A DNA stretch of 64,000 bases, from positions 36,205-100,204 of the forward strand of contig NZ_JMHT01000061.1 of NCBI RefSeq assembly GCF_001905655.1, read 5' to 3'. The stretch comes from Mycobacterium sp. ST-F2 (lineage in GTDB: Bacteria; Actinomycetota; Actinomycetes; Mycobacteriales; Mycobacteriaceae). The position numbers and the translations under genes were made by a program. The notes below the pieces were generated by a model. The model was not told where the DNA came from. It saw only the letters and a list, made by a program, of their open reading frames with translations, and did not search any database. Every line of letters begins with the position of its first letter. Positions within the stretch are counted from its first letter, which is position 1. Positions 43,701 through 51,738 of this stretch are shown piece after piece.

Positions 43701-46700
43701 CAGGCTCCGGTCTCCGTGCCGGATGCCACCGACTCCGAGCTGATCGACCTCGTGACCGCCGAATTGGGTTCGGACTGGCCGCGTTTGGTGGCTCCGTCGT
43801 TCGACGGCCGCAAGGCTGTGCTGTTCGACGACCGCTGGGCCAGCGCCCGTGAAGACCTGGCACGCATCTGGCTGCTCGACGAGGACGACGTCAACGCCGA
43901 CTGGGCCAAGCTCTCCGAGAGCTTCGAAGGTGCCGGACACGTTGTGGCCACGCAGGCCAGCTGGTGGCAGGGCAAGGCGCTCGCCGCCGGTCGCACCCTG
44001 CACGCCGCGCTGTACGGCCGTGCCGCCGCCGGTGCCGAGAACCCGGACAAGGGTCGCTACGCCAACGAGGTCGCGGTTGTCACCGGTGCCTCGAAGGGCT
44101 CGATCGCGTCGTCCGTGGTCGGCCAGCTGCTCGCCGGTGGCGCTTCGGTCATCGCGACCACGTCCAAGCTGGACGACGACCGGTTGGCGTTCTACCGGAC
44201 GCTGTACCGCGACAACGCCCGCTTCGGTGCCCAGCTGTGGGTCGTGCCCGCAAACATGGCCTCCTACAGCGACATTGACGCGCTGGTCGAGTGGGTCGGC
44301 AACGAGCAGGTCGAGAACCTGGGGCCCAAGGCCATCCACCTCAAGGACGCGCAGACCCCGACGCTGCTGTTCCCGTTCGCCGCGCCGCGCGTGGCCGGGG
44401 ACCTGTCGGAGGCCGGCGCCCGCGCCGAGATGGAGATGAAGGTTCTGCTGTGGGCCGTGCAGCGGCTCATCGGTGGGCTCTCGCACATCGGTTCCGACCG
44501 CGACATCGCGTCGCGTCTGCACGTCGTGCTGCCCGGTTCGCCGAACCGCGGCATGTTCGGTGGCGACGGTGCCTACGGTGAGTCGAAGGCTGCGCTCGAC
44601 GCGGTCGTCGCCCGCTGGAAGGCGGAAACCTCATGGTCGCAACGGGTTTCGCTGGCGCACGCCCTGATCGGCTGGACCAAGGGCACGGGCCTGATGGGTC
44701 ACAACGACGCCATCGTGGGTGCTGTCGAAGAGGCCGGTGTCATCACGTACACCACCGAAGAGATGGCTTCCATGCTGCTGAACCTGTGCAGCATCGACGC
44801 CAAGGTGTCGGCTGCCCGTGAGCCCATCCAGGTCGACCTGACCGGTGGCCTCGGCGACATCGAGCTCGACATGGCCGAGCTGGCTGCCAAGGCTCGTGAA
44901 GAGATGGTGGCTGAGTCTGCTCCTGGGGGAACGGACGCGGAAGACTCCGCTTCGACGATCTCGGCGCTGCCGTCGCCGCCGCGTGGCTACCAGGCCGCGC
45001 CGGCTCCCGAGTGGGCCGACCTGGACATCGACCCGGCCGACATGGTCGTGCTGGTCTCCGGTGCCGAACTCGGCCCGTACGGCTCGTCGCGCACCCGCTT
45101 CGAGATGGAGGTCGAAGGCGAGCTGTCGGCCGCGGGCGTCCTGGAGCTGGCCTGGACCACCGGTCTGGTCAAGTGGGAAGACGACCCGAAGCCGGGTTGG
45201 TACGACACCAACACCGGTGAGCTGGTTGACGAGTCCGAGCTGGTCGAGCGTTACCACGAGACCGTGCTCGAGCGCGTCGGCATCCGCGAGTGGGTGGACG
45301 ACGGCGCGATCGACCCCGATCACGCTGCGCCGCTGCTGGTTTCGGTGTTCCTCGACAAGGACTTCTCCTTCGTCGTGTCCGCCGAGGCCGACGCCCGGGC
45401 GTTCCACCAGTTCGATCCGGAGCACACCGTCATCGCGCCGGTGCCGGACAGCAGCGACTGGCAGGTCACCCGCAAGGCGGGCACCGAGATTCGCGTCCCG
45501 CGCAAGGTCAAGCTGTCGCGGACCGTCGGCGCCCAGGTGCCGACCGGCTTCGATCCGCAGGTCTACGGCGTCACGCCGGACATGACCAGCTCGATCGACC
45601 GCCTGGCCCTGTGGAACCTGGTCACCACCGTGGACGCGTTCCTGTCGGCCGGTTTCAGCCCGGAAGAGCTGATGCGCTGGGTGCACCCGAGCCTCGTGGC
45701 CTCCACGCAGGGCACCGGTATGGGCGGCATGACCTCGATGCAGACCATGTACCACGGCAACCTGCTGGGCCGGAACAAGCCGAACGACATCCTGCAGGAA
45801 GTCCTGCCGAACGTCTTCGCCGGTCACGTCGTGCAGTCGTACATCGGTAGCTACGGCGCGATGATCCACCCGGTCGGCGCCTGCGCCACCGCGGCGGTGT
45901 CGGTCGAGGAGGGTGTCGACAAGATCCGTTTGGGCAAGGCCGAATTCGTGGTCGCCGGTGGTTACGACGACCTGACCCTGGAAGCCATCATCGGCTTCGG
46001 TGACATGTCGGCCACCGCCGAGACCGCGATGATGCGGGCCCGCGGCATCAGCGACTCGAAGTTCTCGCGCGCCAACGACCGTCGTCGTCTCGGCTTCGTC
46101 GAAGGCCAGGGCGGTGGCACCGTCCTGCTGGCCCGTGGTGACCTCGCGGTGAAGATGGGCCTGCCCATCCAGGCCGTCGTCGCCTACGTGTCGTCGTTCG
46201 GCGACGGTGTGCACACCTCGATCCCGGCTCCTGGCCTGGGTGCCCTCGGTGCCGGCCGCGGTGGACGTCAGTCGCAGCTGGTGCGCGACCTGGCCAAGCT
46301 GGGCGTCACGCCGGACGACATCGCGGTGATCTCCAAGCACGACACCTCGACGCTGGCCAACGACCCCAACGAGACCGAGCTGCACGAGCGGCTCGCCGCC
46401 TCGATGGGCCGGTCCCCGGGCAACCCGCTGTTCATCGTCAGCCAGAAGAGCCTGACCGGACACAGCAAGGGTGGCGCCGCGGCGTTCCAGATGCTGGGTC
46501 TGTGCCAGGTCCTGCGCGACGGCGTCATCCCGCCGAACCGCAGCCTGGACTGCGTGGACGACGAGCTGTCCAACGCGCAGCACTTCGTGTGGGTGCGCGA
46601 GGCGCTGAAGTTCGGCGACCGCCTGCCGCTCAAGGCCGGTCTGGTGACCAGCCTCGGCTTCGGTCACGTGTCGGGCCTGATCGCTCTGGTGCACCCGCAG

Positions 46701-46937
46701 GCGCTGGTGGCGGCCCTCGATCCGGCCGAGCGTGAGGACTACCTGCGTCGTGCCGGCGAGCGCGTCCTGGCTGGTCAGCACCGGTTGGCCTCGGCCATCG
46801 CCGGTGGGCGTGCGCTGTACGAGAAGCCTGCCGACCGTCGCTTCAACCACGATGCGCCGGAGAAGCGTCAGGAAGCCGACATGCTGCTCGACGCCGATGC
46901 ACGCCTCGGCGAGGACGGTTGGTACGCGCGCTCGTGA
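37710..46937 (+). CDS. fas: Type I fatty acid synthase
   Basis: A 3075-residue multidomain FAS-I that makes C16-C26 acyl-CoAs, feeding mycolate elongation. Domains in order: acetyltransferase (AGHSQG at about residue 147), enoyl reductase (GRAGGHHSWED at about 571), dehydratase (SGDHNPIHTD at about 1228), malonyl/palmitoyl transferase (ACGHSVGEYTAL at about 1434), Pro/Ala linker, acyl carrier region with Ser1812 in DGASSRRNQLL, ketoreductase (TGASKGSIASS at about 2122) and ketosynthase (active Cys2725 in GACATAA; His in KHDTST and GHSKGG). GTG 37710 is preceded by GAGGAG. It is followed at once by acpS, which activates its carrier domain. Confidence 0.98.
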   Translation: MTINEHRNVTSGNTEAVAASAHALVDLLNAGEPYAVAFGGQGASWLENLEELVSSAGIESELSEIVGEAALLLEPVARELVVVRPIGFEPMQWVRALAADEPLPTTKQLTTAAISGPGILLAQMAAIRAVQRQGLDLAGTPPVAVAGHSQGIIAAEALKANGTRDAELLALLQLIGAAGSLVSRRRGMVGRGDKSPMVSVTNVDPERIAELLEDFSQDVRTVLPPVLSIRNGRRSVVITGTPEQLARFELYCSKITEKDEAERKNKLRGGSVFNPVFSQVQVEVGFHTPRLADGIELVDRWAAKCGIDAELAHAMTEAIFVKPIDWVAEVERMHEAGARWIIDLGPSDTVTRLTSPIIRGLGIGIVPAATRAGQRSLFTVGAAPVVQPAWSSFAPTAVELPNGDVKLSTKFTRLTGRSPILLAGMTPTTVDAKIVAAAANAGHWAELAGGGQVTEEIFENRVAELTELLEPGRAIQFNSLFLDPYLWKLQLGGKRIVQKARQSGAPIDGVIVTAGIPELEEAVALIEELHEIGITNVVFKPGTVDQIKSVIKIAEEVPNKEIIVHVEGGRAGGHHSWEDLDDLLVSTYSDLRKQANLTICVGGGIGTPERAAEYLSGRWAETYGFPLMPVDGILVGTAAMATLEATTSPQVKQLLVDTKGTDHWVGAGKAQGGMASGRSQLGADIHEIDNTASRCGRLLDEVAGDADAVAERRDEIIAAMANTAKPYFGDVADMTYLQWLQRYVELAIGDGSSTADTKRDHSPWLDVTWRDRFEEMLQRAEARLNPADAGRIDTLFPATAEGEALLEDPQRAIAELLARYPEAQTLRLHPADVPFFIALCKTLGKPVNFVPVIDKDVRRWWRSDSLWQAHDARYDADQVCIIPGTAAVAGITRVDEPVGELLDRFEQAAIDEVLAAGVKPVPAVSRRQARADITGPLAVVLDSPDVLWAGRTAINPVHRIGAPSEWQVNENRSATHPSTGARLELDGDGVVLNVPLSDVWIAIRFTLPAATVDGGMPVVTTEDASAAMRAVLAIAAGADGVDSLPVVTDNVATVTADWDPEEVADHTGVTATFGAPLAPGLTLVPDALVGRCWPAVFSVIGAAVTDDGIPVVEGLLSLVHLDHAAHLLAPMPAERAELTVTATASAAYDTEVGRVVPVSVSITDAEGTELARLEERFAIRGRSGAVELADPVRAGGAITDNATETPRRRRRDVTVTAPVDMSAFAVVSGDHNPIHTDRAAALLAGLKSPIVHGMWLSAAAQHVVTATDGRATPPARLVGWTSRFLGMVMPGDEIEFRVDRVGIDRGAEIIEVTAKVGGNLVMAASAQLAAPKTVYAFPGQGIQHKGMGMEVRARSKAARKIWDSADKFTRDVLGFSVLHLVRDNPTSIIASGVHYHHPDGVLFLTQFTQVAMATVAAAQVAEMREQGAFVEGAIACGHSVGEYTALACVSGVYELEALLEVVFHRGSKMHDIVPRDAKGRSDYRLAAIRPSQIDLDDDDVTDFVAGIAEETGEFLQIVNFNLRGSQYAIAGTVRGLEALEAEIERRREITGGKRSFILVPGIDVPFHSEVLRVGVADFRRALDRVMPHGQDPEILVGKYIPNLVPRPFTLDKDFIQEIRDLVPAEPLDEILADYDTWRNEKPSELMRKMVIELLAWQFASPVRWIETQDLLFIEEAAGGLGVERFVEVGVKTMPTVAGLATNTLKLPEYSHNTTEVLNVERDAAVLFATDTDPVEDDAPAPAPAEAAAPAEAAQAAPVPAAAPAAPAGGPRPDDITYDAADATMALIALSAKMRIDQIEPLDSIESITDGASSRRNQLLVDLGSELNLGAIDGAAEADLNGLKGQVTKLARTYKPFGPVLSDAINDQLRTVLGPSGKRPAYIAERVSKAWELGPGWAKHVTAEVALGTREGSSVRGGDMGGLHAGALADAAAVDKVIDAAVAAVGARKGIAVSLPSAGGAAGGVVDSAALNEFAEKVTGPNGVLAGAARLILGELGLQAPVSVPDATDSELIDLVTAELGSDWPRLVAPSFDGRKAVLFDDRWASAREDLARIWLLDEDDVNADWAKLSESFEGAGHVVATQASWWQGKALAAGRTLHAALYGRAAAGAENPDKGRYANEVAVVTGASKGSIASSVVGQLLAGGASVIATTSKLDDDRLAFYRTLYRDNARFGAQLWVVPANMASYSDIDALVEWVGNEQVENLGPKAIHLKDAQTPTLLFPFAAPRVAGDLSEAGARAEMEMKVLLWAVQRLIGGLSHIGSDRDIASRLHVVLPGSPNRGMFGGDGAYGESKAALDAVVARWKAETSWSQRVSLAHALIGWTKGTGLMGHNDAIVGAVEEAGVITYTTEEMASMLLNLCSIDAKVSAAREPIQVDLTGGLGDIELDMAELAAKAREEMVAESAPGGTDAEDSASTISALPSPPRGYQAAPAPEWADLDIDPADMVVLVSGAELGPYGSSRTRFEMEVEGELSAAGVLELAWTTGLVKWEDDPKPGWYDTNTGELVDESELVERYHETVLERVGIREWVDDGAIDPDHAAPLLVSVFLDKDFSFVVSAEADARAFHQFDPEHTVIAPVPDSSDWQVTRKAGTEIRVPRKVKLSRTVGAQVPTGFDPQVYGVTPDMTSSIDRLALWNLVTTVDAFLSAGFSPEELMRWVHPSLVASTQGTGMGGMTSMQTMYHGNLLGRNKPNDILQEVLPNVFAGHVVQSYIGSYGAMIHPVGACATAAVSVEEGVDKIRLGKAEFVVAGGYDDLTLEAIIGFGDMSATAETAMMRARGISDSKFSRANDRRRLGFVEGQGGGTVLLARGDLAVKMGLPIQAVVAYVSSFGDGVHTSIPAPGLGALGAGRGGRQSQLVRDLAKLGVTPDDIAVISKHDTSTLANDPNETELHERLAASMGRSPGNPLFIVSQKSLTGHSKGGAAAFQMLGLCQVLRDGVIPPNRSLDCVDDELSNAQHFVWVREALKFGDRLPLKAGLVTSLGFGHVSGLIALVHPQALVAALDPAEREDYLRRAGERVLAGQHRLASAIAGGRALYEKPADRRFNHDAPEKRQEADMLLDADARLGEDGWYARS

Positions 46938-46980
46938 GCCCTTGCGTAGCGCTCGGATTCGACAAGCTAGGTTGTTGCCC

Positions 46981-47373
46981 ATGAGCATCCTGGGTGTGGG
47001 CATCGACCTGGTCTCGATTCCCGATTTCGCCGAGCAGGTCGACCAGCCGGGCACCGTCTTCGCGGAGACGTTCACCCCAGGTGAACGCCGTGACGCCGCC
47101 GACAAGAGTTCGTCGGCGGCACGGCACCTGGCGGCCCGCTGGGCGGCCAAGGAGGCTGTGATCAAGGCGTGGTCGGGCTCCCGGTTCTCGAAGCGTCCGG
47201 TGCTGCCCGAGGGCATTCACCGCGACATCGAGGTCGTCACCGACATGTGGGGCCGGCCCAAGGTGCGGTTGTCCGGCGAGATCGCCGAGCATCTCAAGGG
47301 CGTGGCCATCCACGTGTCACTGACCCACGAAGGCGACACCGCGGCCGCGGTCGCGGTCCTTGAGCAGGATTAG
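46981..47373 (+). CDS. acpS: Holo-acyl carrier protein synthase
   Basis: A 130-residue phosphopantetheinyl transferase that loads 4'-phosphopantetheine on the FAS carrier Ser. The Mg-binding Asp9 lies in GVGIDLVSI and Glu58 in RWAAKEAVIKAW. ATG 46981 is 43 bases after the fas stop; the pair is probably one transcript, as in M. tuberculosis. A long hairpin repeat lies about 50 bases downstream. Confidence 0.96.
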   Translation: MSILGVGIDLVSIPDFAEQVDQPGTVFAETFTPGERRDAADKSSSAARHLAARWAAKEAVIKAWSGSRFSKRPVLPEGIHRDIEVVTDMWGRPKVRLSGEIAEHLKGVAIHVSLTHEGDTAAAVAVLEQD

Positions 47374-47420
47374 GTTCCTTCCGGGGTCCACCTTCCTTTT
47401 CCGGGGTCACTTTGGCTTCG

Positions 47421-47479
47421 CGAGCAGACGTAAACCTGTCGATTTCCACTTGGGAAATCAACAGGCTTACGTCTGCTCG
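47421..47479. repeat. 59-bp palindromic intergenic repeat
   Basis: Arms of 27 bases, starting CGAGCAGACGTAA (47421-47447) and ending TTACGTCTGCTCG (47453-47479), pair with two mismatches (both G-U compatible in RNA) around a 5-base loop. It lies between acpS and the convergent HAD gene. I recall recurring mycobacterial intergenic motifs that contain GCGAGCAGACG; this looks like a member. It can act as a bidirectional terminator. Confidence 0.7.
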
Positions 47480-47500
47480 GCAATAGGGGCGACGAGCGTA

Positions 47501-48253
47501 CTAGGCGGAGTGGCCCGTCGGCAGCAATTGTGCGAGGTCGGTGACCACGTCGTCGGCGCCTTCGGCTGCGAGTTGCGCGGCCCCCACGCCGCGGTCGACG
47601 CCCACCACCCAGTAGCCGGCACGGCTTGCCGACTGCACGCCGGAGATCGCGTCCTCGACCGCAATGGATCTGTGCGGCTCGACCCCCAGCAGGCGAGCGG
47701 CGAGAAGGAACATATCGGGTTCGGGCTTGCCGGGCAGCCCGCGTTGCGCGGTGACCTGGCCATCGACGATCCCGGTGAAGGCGCCGAGCAGGTCGGCGTG
47801 CTCGAGCACCATTCTGGCGTTCTTGGAGCTCGACACAACCGCCATGGGAACGCGCGCTGCGCGCAGCGCGTTCACAAGGTCTCGCGAGCCCGGAAATACA
47901 TGCACGCCTTCGGTATCGACGATGTGACCGAAGGCGGTGTTCTTGCGGTTTCCCAGACCATGGACGGTGACGGCATCGTCGGCGTCGTCGGGCCGGCCTT
48001 CGGGGAGGTCGATCCCGCGCGACGCGAGCACGGCTCGGACGCCGTCTGCTCGCGACTTCCCATCGACCAGCGTGAAGTAGTCGACGTCCGTGTAGGGCGC
48101 GGACTGTGGCGCGTGGTCGGCGAGGAACTCGGTGAACATCGCCGACCACGCGCGGCGATGGACGGCGGCCGTATCGGTGAGGACACCATCGAGGTCGAAC
48201 ACCACCGCTTCGGCGGCCGTGACCGAGATCGGGGCACGCTGCTGCGCTGTCAT
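47501..48253 (-). CDS. HAD hydrolase, beta-phosphoglucomutase-like
   Basis: A 250-residue HAD-family protein. Nucleophile Asp20 and general acid Asp22 lie in VVFDLDGVLTDT, Ser/Thr in VVSSSKN, Lys in PGKPEPD and acidic residues in VEDAISGVQ. The cap and sequence are like the beta-phosphoglucomutase subgroup, which turns beta-glucose-1-phosphate into glucose-6-phosphate. It overlaps the GH65 gene by ATGA, and GH65 inverting phosphorylases make exactly that substrate. Last gene of the sugar operon. Confidence 0.9.
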   Translation of the reverse strand: MTAQQRAPISVTAAEAVVFDLDGVLTDTAAVHRRAWSAMFTEFLADHAPQSAPYTDVDYFTLVDGKSRADGVRAVLASRGIDLPEGRPDDADDAVTVHGLGNRKNTAFGHIVDTEGVHVFPGSRDLVNALRAARVPMAVVSSSKNARMVLEHADLLGAFTGIVDGQVTAQRGLPGKPEPDMFLLAARLLGVEPHRSIAVEDAISGVQSASRAGYWVVGVDRGVGAAQLAAEGADDVVTDLAQLLPTGHSA

Positions 48254-50625
48254 GCCGTCGCCGTGTCGACCATTGCGGCCTCGCCGGGCCGGAGGACGAG
48301 TTCTCGGCCGTCGACTGTGATCGTCTCGGGTGCGCCGTCGCCGACCAGCCGGAACCGAGACTCGTTGTGCCCCAAGTCAACTTCGACCGCGCGGCCACGC
48401 CACTGGATGGTGAACCGGAGGCGCTGCCACGATTCGGGTAGCCGGGGCGCGAAGTGAAGGCCGGAGGCGTTCGCCCGAAAACCGCCGAACCCGCACACCG
48501 CGATCTGCCACGTGCCGCCCGCGGACGCGATGTGCATGCCGTCCTCGGTGTTGCCCTGATTGTCGTCGAGATCCACGAACGCTGACCGGGCGAAGTACCG
48601 CTCTGCCATCGATGAATCGCCTATCTGCAGCCCGACGATCGCGTGGATCGACGGGCTCAACGATGACTTGTGCAGGGTTCGCTTTTCGTAGAACTCGAAG
48701 TTCTTACGGCGGGTGGCGGGCGAGTATTCGTCGGGCAGTTGAAACATCAACTGCACCACATCGGGTTGCTTGAGCAGCGTGGTGCCCTCGCAGTTGAAGT
48801 GGTTGTACCCGGCGGGGTAGCGGGGCATGTCGTTGTCGTCCCACTCGGTCACCGGTACTTCCTCGCGGTCGAAGTAGCCGTCGAACTGCTCGATGAGTCC
48901 GCAGTCGGGGTCATTGGGCGAGACGATCCTGCGAGCGGCCGCTGCCCAGGCATCGCGCTCGTCCTTGTTGATACCCACCGTCACGCAGATCTCGGTGAAC
49001 TTTTCCGGCTGCTCCCGGGCGAGGTCGTCGAACACCGCTACCGCGAACTCCCAATGCCAGCGCACCATGCGGTTGGTATAGGCGTTGTTGTCGACGAACG
49101 AGTGGAATTCGTCGGGTCCCATGACTGTCTTGAGGACCAGTTTTTCGCCGTCGTCCTCGCATCGGTCCAGCCAGAACCGTGCGGTTTCGAAGACGATTTC
49201 GGCGCCCTCGTCGAGCAGTTGTTGCCAGTCGCCCGTCACCTCGCGGTAGCGGCCGATGGCGAACGCGACGTTGGCGGTGACGTGCAATTCTTGTTCGCGG
49301 GTGTAGAAACGGTTCTGCCCGTCGGGTGTGACGATCGGGCATTCCTCGCGGCCGGTGTCAGCTGACTCCCACGGGTACCGTGCGCCGATGTTGCCGTTCT
49401 CGGCTGCGATGGCCCGCGCCCCGTTCAGAGTGTGGAATCGGTATCCGAGAAGCGCTTTCGCCGTGGCGGGCTGGGTGAACAAGTAGAACGGCAGCATCAT
49501 CACTTCGGTGTCCCAGAACACGTGCCCTCGATATCCCTCTCCGGAAAGGGATTTCGCGCCGATGTTCACGGTGGGGTCGTCCGGGTTCGCCGCGATCAGC
49601 AGGTGGTAGATCGAGAACCGCATGGCAAGTGCGGCGCGATCATCGCCGAGCACACGGCAGTCGCAGGCCTGCCACATTCGCCGCCACGCCTCGCTCGAAT
49701 CAGCCAGCGCCTCTTCGAAATCGGGCACCGAAGACGCCGTCTGCAGGGCGCGCGGCACCGGGCCCGCACCGGTGGTGGATACGTCGCGCGACGTCGCGAC
49801 GCCCACCGCCTTCTCGATGCCAACGGTCTGGCCTGCTGCCGCGGTGAAAGTCAGTTCGGTGCTGACCGATTCGTGCCGCGAGCGCTGTCGTACGTGCGGC
49901 TCACGGCCCAGCGGTGTCAGGCGCATGGCGTACGCCACGTCGATGCCGGAGTCGATGGTTCGGGTCATCACCCAGCCGACGCCGTCGGCGAATCCGTGTC
50001 CGACCTCACGCAGGTGCCGAGACAATGCCCATTTCTCCCACTTGCGCTCATGAGTGAATACCGTGTCTGCGGGATAGACGGGGAGGGCCTCCATGTTTCG
50101 GCGGTGCGCGTCGATTTGCGTCGCCACGGTGACGGTGGCTGCGGCGTCCAGTGGGGTCACCGTGAGCATGAGGTGGCAGGCGTCGCGGTCGGACATCGAC
50201 GCGAACCGCCGCGACTGGACCTGGATGCGGGATCCGTCGTTCCGGGTGAACACCGTCTTCCGCTCGAGGACTCCGTTACGCAGGTCGAGCGTTCGGTGAT
50301 GCTCTGTGACAGTGGCGGTTTCGGTATCGAGCCGCTCGTCGTCGACGTAGATGTCGGTGGACAGCCAATCCGGCGCGTTCACCAGATCGACGACTTGGGA
50401 ATCGTGGCCGTCATAGACTCCGGCGAGATAGGTTCCAGAGACGCAACCGAGATGTCCTTCCTCAAGCGAGCCTCTGGTGCCGAGCCGGCCGTTGCCCACC
50501 GTGAAGATCGTCTCGAAGTAGTTGGACCGCAGCGGCTGCCACGACTCCTCGATGATCTGCCACGGACCGTCAGAGTCCTGTCCCGCAGGGGTGAGGGCGG
50601 CGCTGCGCGGTGCGGTGTGGGTCAT
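48250..50625 (-). CDS. GH65 glycosyl hydrolase / disaccharide phosphorylase
   Basis: A 791-residue GH65 protein. The N-terminal beta-sandwich begins with SDGPWQIIEESWQPL and FTVGNGRLGTRGS. The (alpha/alpha)6 barrel carries the catalytic Glu506 in TVMGPDEFHSF, and HVFWDTEVMMLPF is a conserved substrate block. The family includes trehalose, maltose and kojibiose phosphorylases that release beta-glucose-1-phosphate. Pairing with the beta-PGM-like gene favours phosphorylase over hydrolase. ATG 50625 overlaps the kinase stop (ATGA). Confidence 0.92.
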   Translation of the reverse strand: MTHTAPRSAALTPAGQDSDGPWQIIEESWQPLRSNYFETIFTVGNGRLGTRGSLEEGHLGCVSGTYLAGVYDGHDSQVVDLVNAPDWLSTDIYVDDERLDTETATVTEHHRTLDLRNGVLERKTVFTRNDGSRIQVQSRRFASMSDRDACHLMLTVTPLDAAATVTVATQIDAHRRNMEALPVYPADTVFTHERKWEKWALSRHLREVGHGFADGVGWVMTRTIDSGIDVAYAMRLTPLGREPHVRQRSRHESVSTELTFTAAAGQTVGIEKAVGVATSRDVSTTGAGPVPRALQTASSVPDFEEALADSSEAWRRMWQACDCRVLGDDRAALAMRFSIYHLLIAANPDDPTVNIGAKSLSGEGYRGHVFWDTEVMMLPFYLFTQPATAKALLGYRFHTLNGARAIAAENGNIGARYPWESADTGREECPIVTPDGQNRFYTREQELHVTANVAFAIGRYREVTGDWQQLLDEGAEIVFETARFWLDRCEDDGEKLVLKTVMGPDEFHSFVDNNAYTNRMVRWHWEFAVAVFDDLAREQPEKFTEICVTVGINKDERDAWAAAARRIVSPNDPDCGLIEQFDGYFDREEVPVTEWDDNDMPRYPAGYNHFNCEGTTLLKQPDVVQLMFQLPDEYSPATRRKNFEFYEKRTLHKSSLSPSIHAIVGLQIGDSSMAERYFARSAFVDLDDNQGNTEDGMHIASAGGTWQIAVCGFGGFRANASGLHFAPRLPESWQRLRFTIQWRGRAVEVDLGHNESRFRLVGDGAPETITVDGRELVLRPGEAAMVDTATA

Positions 50626-51668
50626 GCGTACGACTCGTTTGCCGCCGTGGCGTAGACCGCATCGATCTGGGCTTTCGTCTCCGCCAGCGGCAGGTACACG
50701 TCGATCTCGCGGCCGGCGCATCTCTGTGCGCCCATGGCGTTGCCGTACCGCGCGGCGGCCACGAAGTCACCGGTCTCGAGATACCCGAACCCCATTCCCG
50801 CAGCGAAGGAGTCGCCGCACCCGGTGGTGTCCACCACCTCGTCGACCGGGATACGTGGCACCGTCTCGTGCTGCATGGTCCCGGCGTGATCGAGCCAGAA
50901 CACCCGACAACCCTCCTCGTCGAGTGTTATGCACACCGCCTTCACACCGTTGCGCAGGCAATGTTCGGCGAACACCGGCAATTCGTCGAGATCGAGCTCT
51001 TTGCCCAAGTCGTCGGGATTGTGGCCGGGTGGGGGGAACCAGCTGCAGCCCGCCTCCTCCAGGTTCATCTTGAGGATGTCGATGTTCGGCAGCCACGCGT
51101 CCCGGTCGATCCACATGCGCGGCACCCGGTGACCGGACGAGGTCAGTGACACCGTGGGGCCATGGCCGTCGAGCAGGATCACACCGGTGCTGTTCGCCCG
51201 GATATACGCCAGAGTCGCTTGTGCGACTTCGTAATCGGTGACGGGCACACAGATGAACGCATCAGAGTCGAGCGCGAATTCGACGTCCTTGGCGGTGATC
51301 GGGTGCATGAAGCCCACTTGTCGTTCATCGCGGTAGTTCTGGTCGCGGAACTTCAACTCGATCACATCGCCGCGGTCGGAATCGTCGCGTAGGCCGGTGT
51401 AGTCGATGTTGTCGAAGCGGGACAGAATCTCTTTGATGGGCGCCATATCCTCTTTGCGCACATGGACAATCGGCCGGACCACGTCGTCTGTTCCGAGCAG
51501 CGAAGCCATCGCCGCGACCGTGTAGAGAACACAGCCGTACTTGTCGAAGACCTCGCCACGGTGGGTGATCACGTGATCGCGGGGAATCGGACCCAGAACA
51601 GCGACTTTGCGCGGTTTGCGATCGGTTGTCCGTCCGTTTTCGGGCAGTGCGGAACCAGGGTGGGACAT
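50622..51668 (-). CDS. PfkB-family carbohydrate kinase
   Basis: A 348-residue ribokinase-like sugar kinase. The C-terminal PfkB signature is DTTGCGDSFAAGMGFG with the catalytic Asp in GCGDS, and the middle of the chain contains PRMWIDRDAWLPNIDILKMN. ATG 51668 (MSHPGSALPEN) is chosen over an extension that overlaps the porter. It lies 70 bases after the MFS gene and overlaps GH65. It probably phosphorylates a sugar or polyol released from the imported glycoside; the substrate cannot be told. Confidence 0.9.
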   Translation of the reverse strand: MSHPGSALPENGRTTDRKPRKVAVLGPIPRDHVITHRGEVFDKYGCVLYTVAAMASLLGTDDVVRPIVHVRKEDMAPIKEILSRFDNIDYTGLRDDSDRGDVIELKFRDQNYRDERQVGFMHPITAKDVEFALDSDAFICVPVTDYEVAQATLAYIRANSTGVILLDGHGPTVSLTSSGHRVPRMWIDRDAWLPNIDILKMNLEEAGCSWFPPPGHNPDDLGKELDLDELPVFAEHCLRNGVKAVCITLDEEGCRVFWLDHAGTMQHETVPRIPVDEVVDTTGCGDSFAAGMGFGYLETGDFVAAARYGNAMGAQRCAGREIDVYLPLAETKAQIDAVYATAANESYA

Positions 51669-51738
51669 GGTGTGCTCCGAGGTGATTGTGTCGAGTAGCG
51701 AATCGAGGTGTAGCCGAGCGGTCCGACGACGCGGATGG

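Noticed and set aside
37485..44522. A 2345-codon open frame on the minus strand opposite fas
   Set aside because: It is the mirror frame of a GC-rich gene: Gly/Asp/Val/Arg-rich low-complexity translation, no domain, and it covers the fas promoter. The plus strand has a complete FAS-I with all motifs.
44631..47216. An 861-codon minus-strand frame opposite the end of fas and acpS
   Set aside because: Same mirror effect; no recognisable domain, and acpS and the FAS ketosynthase are certain on the plus strand.
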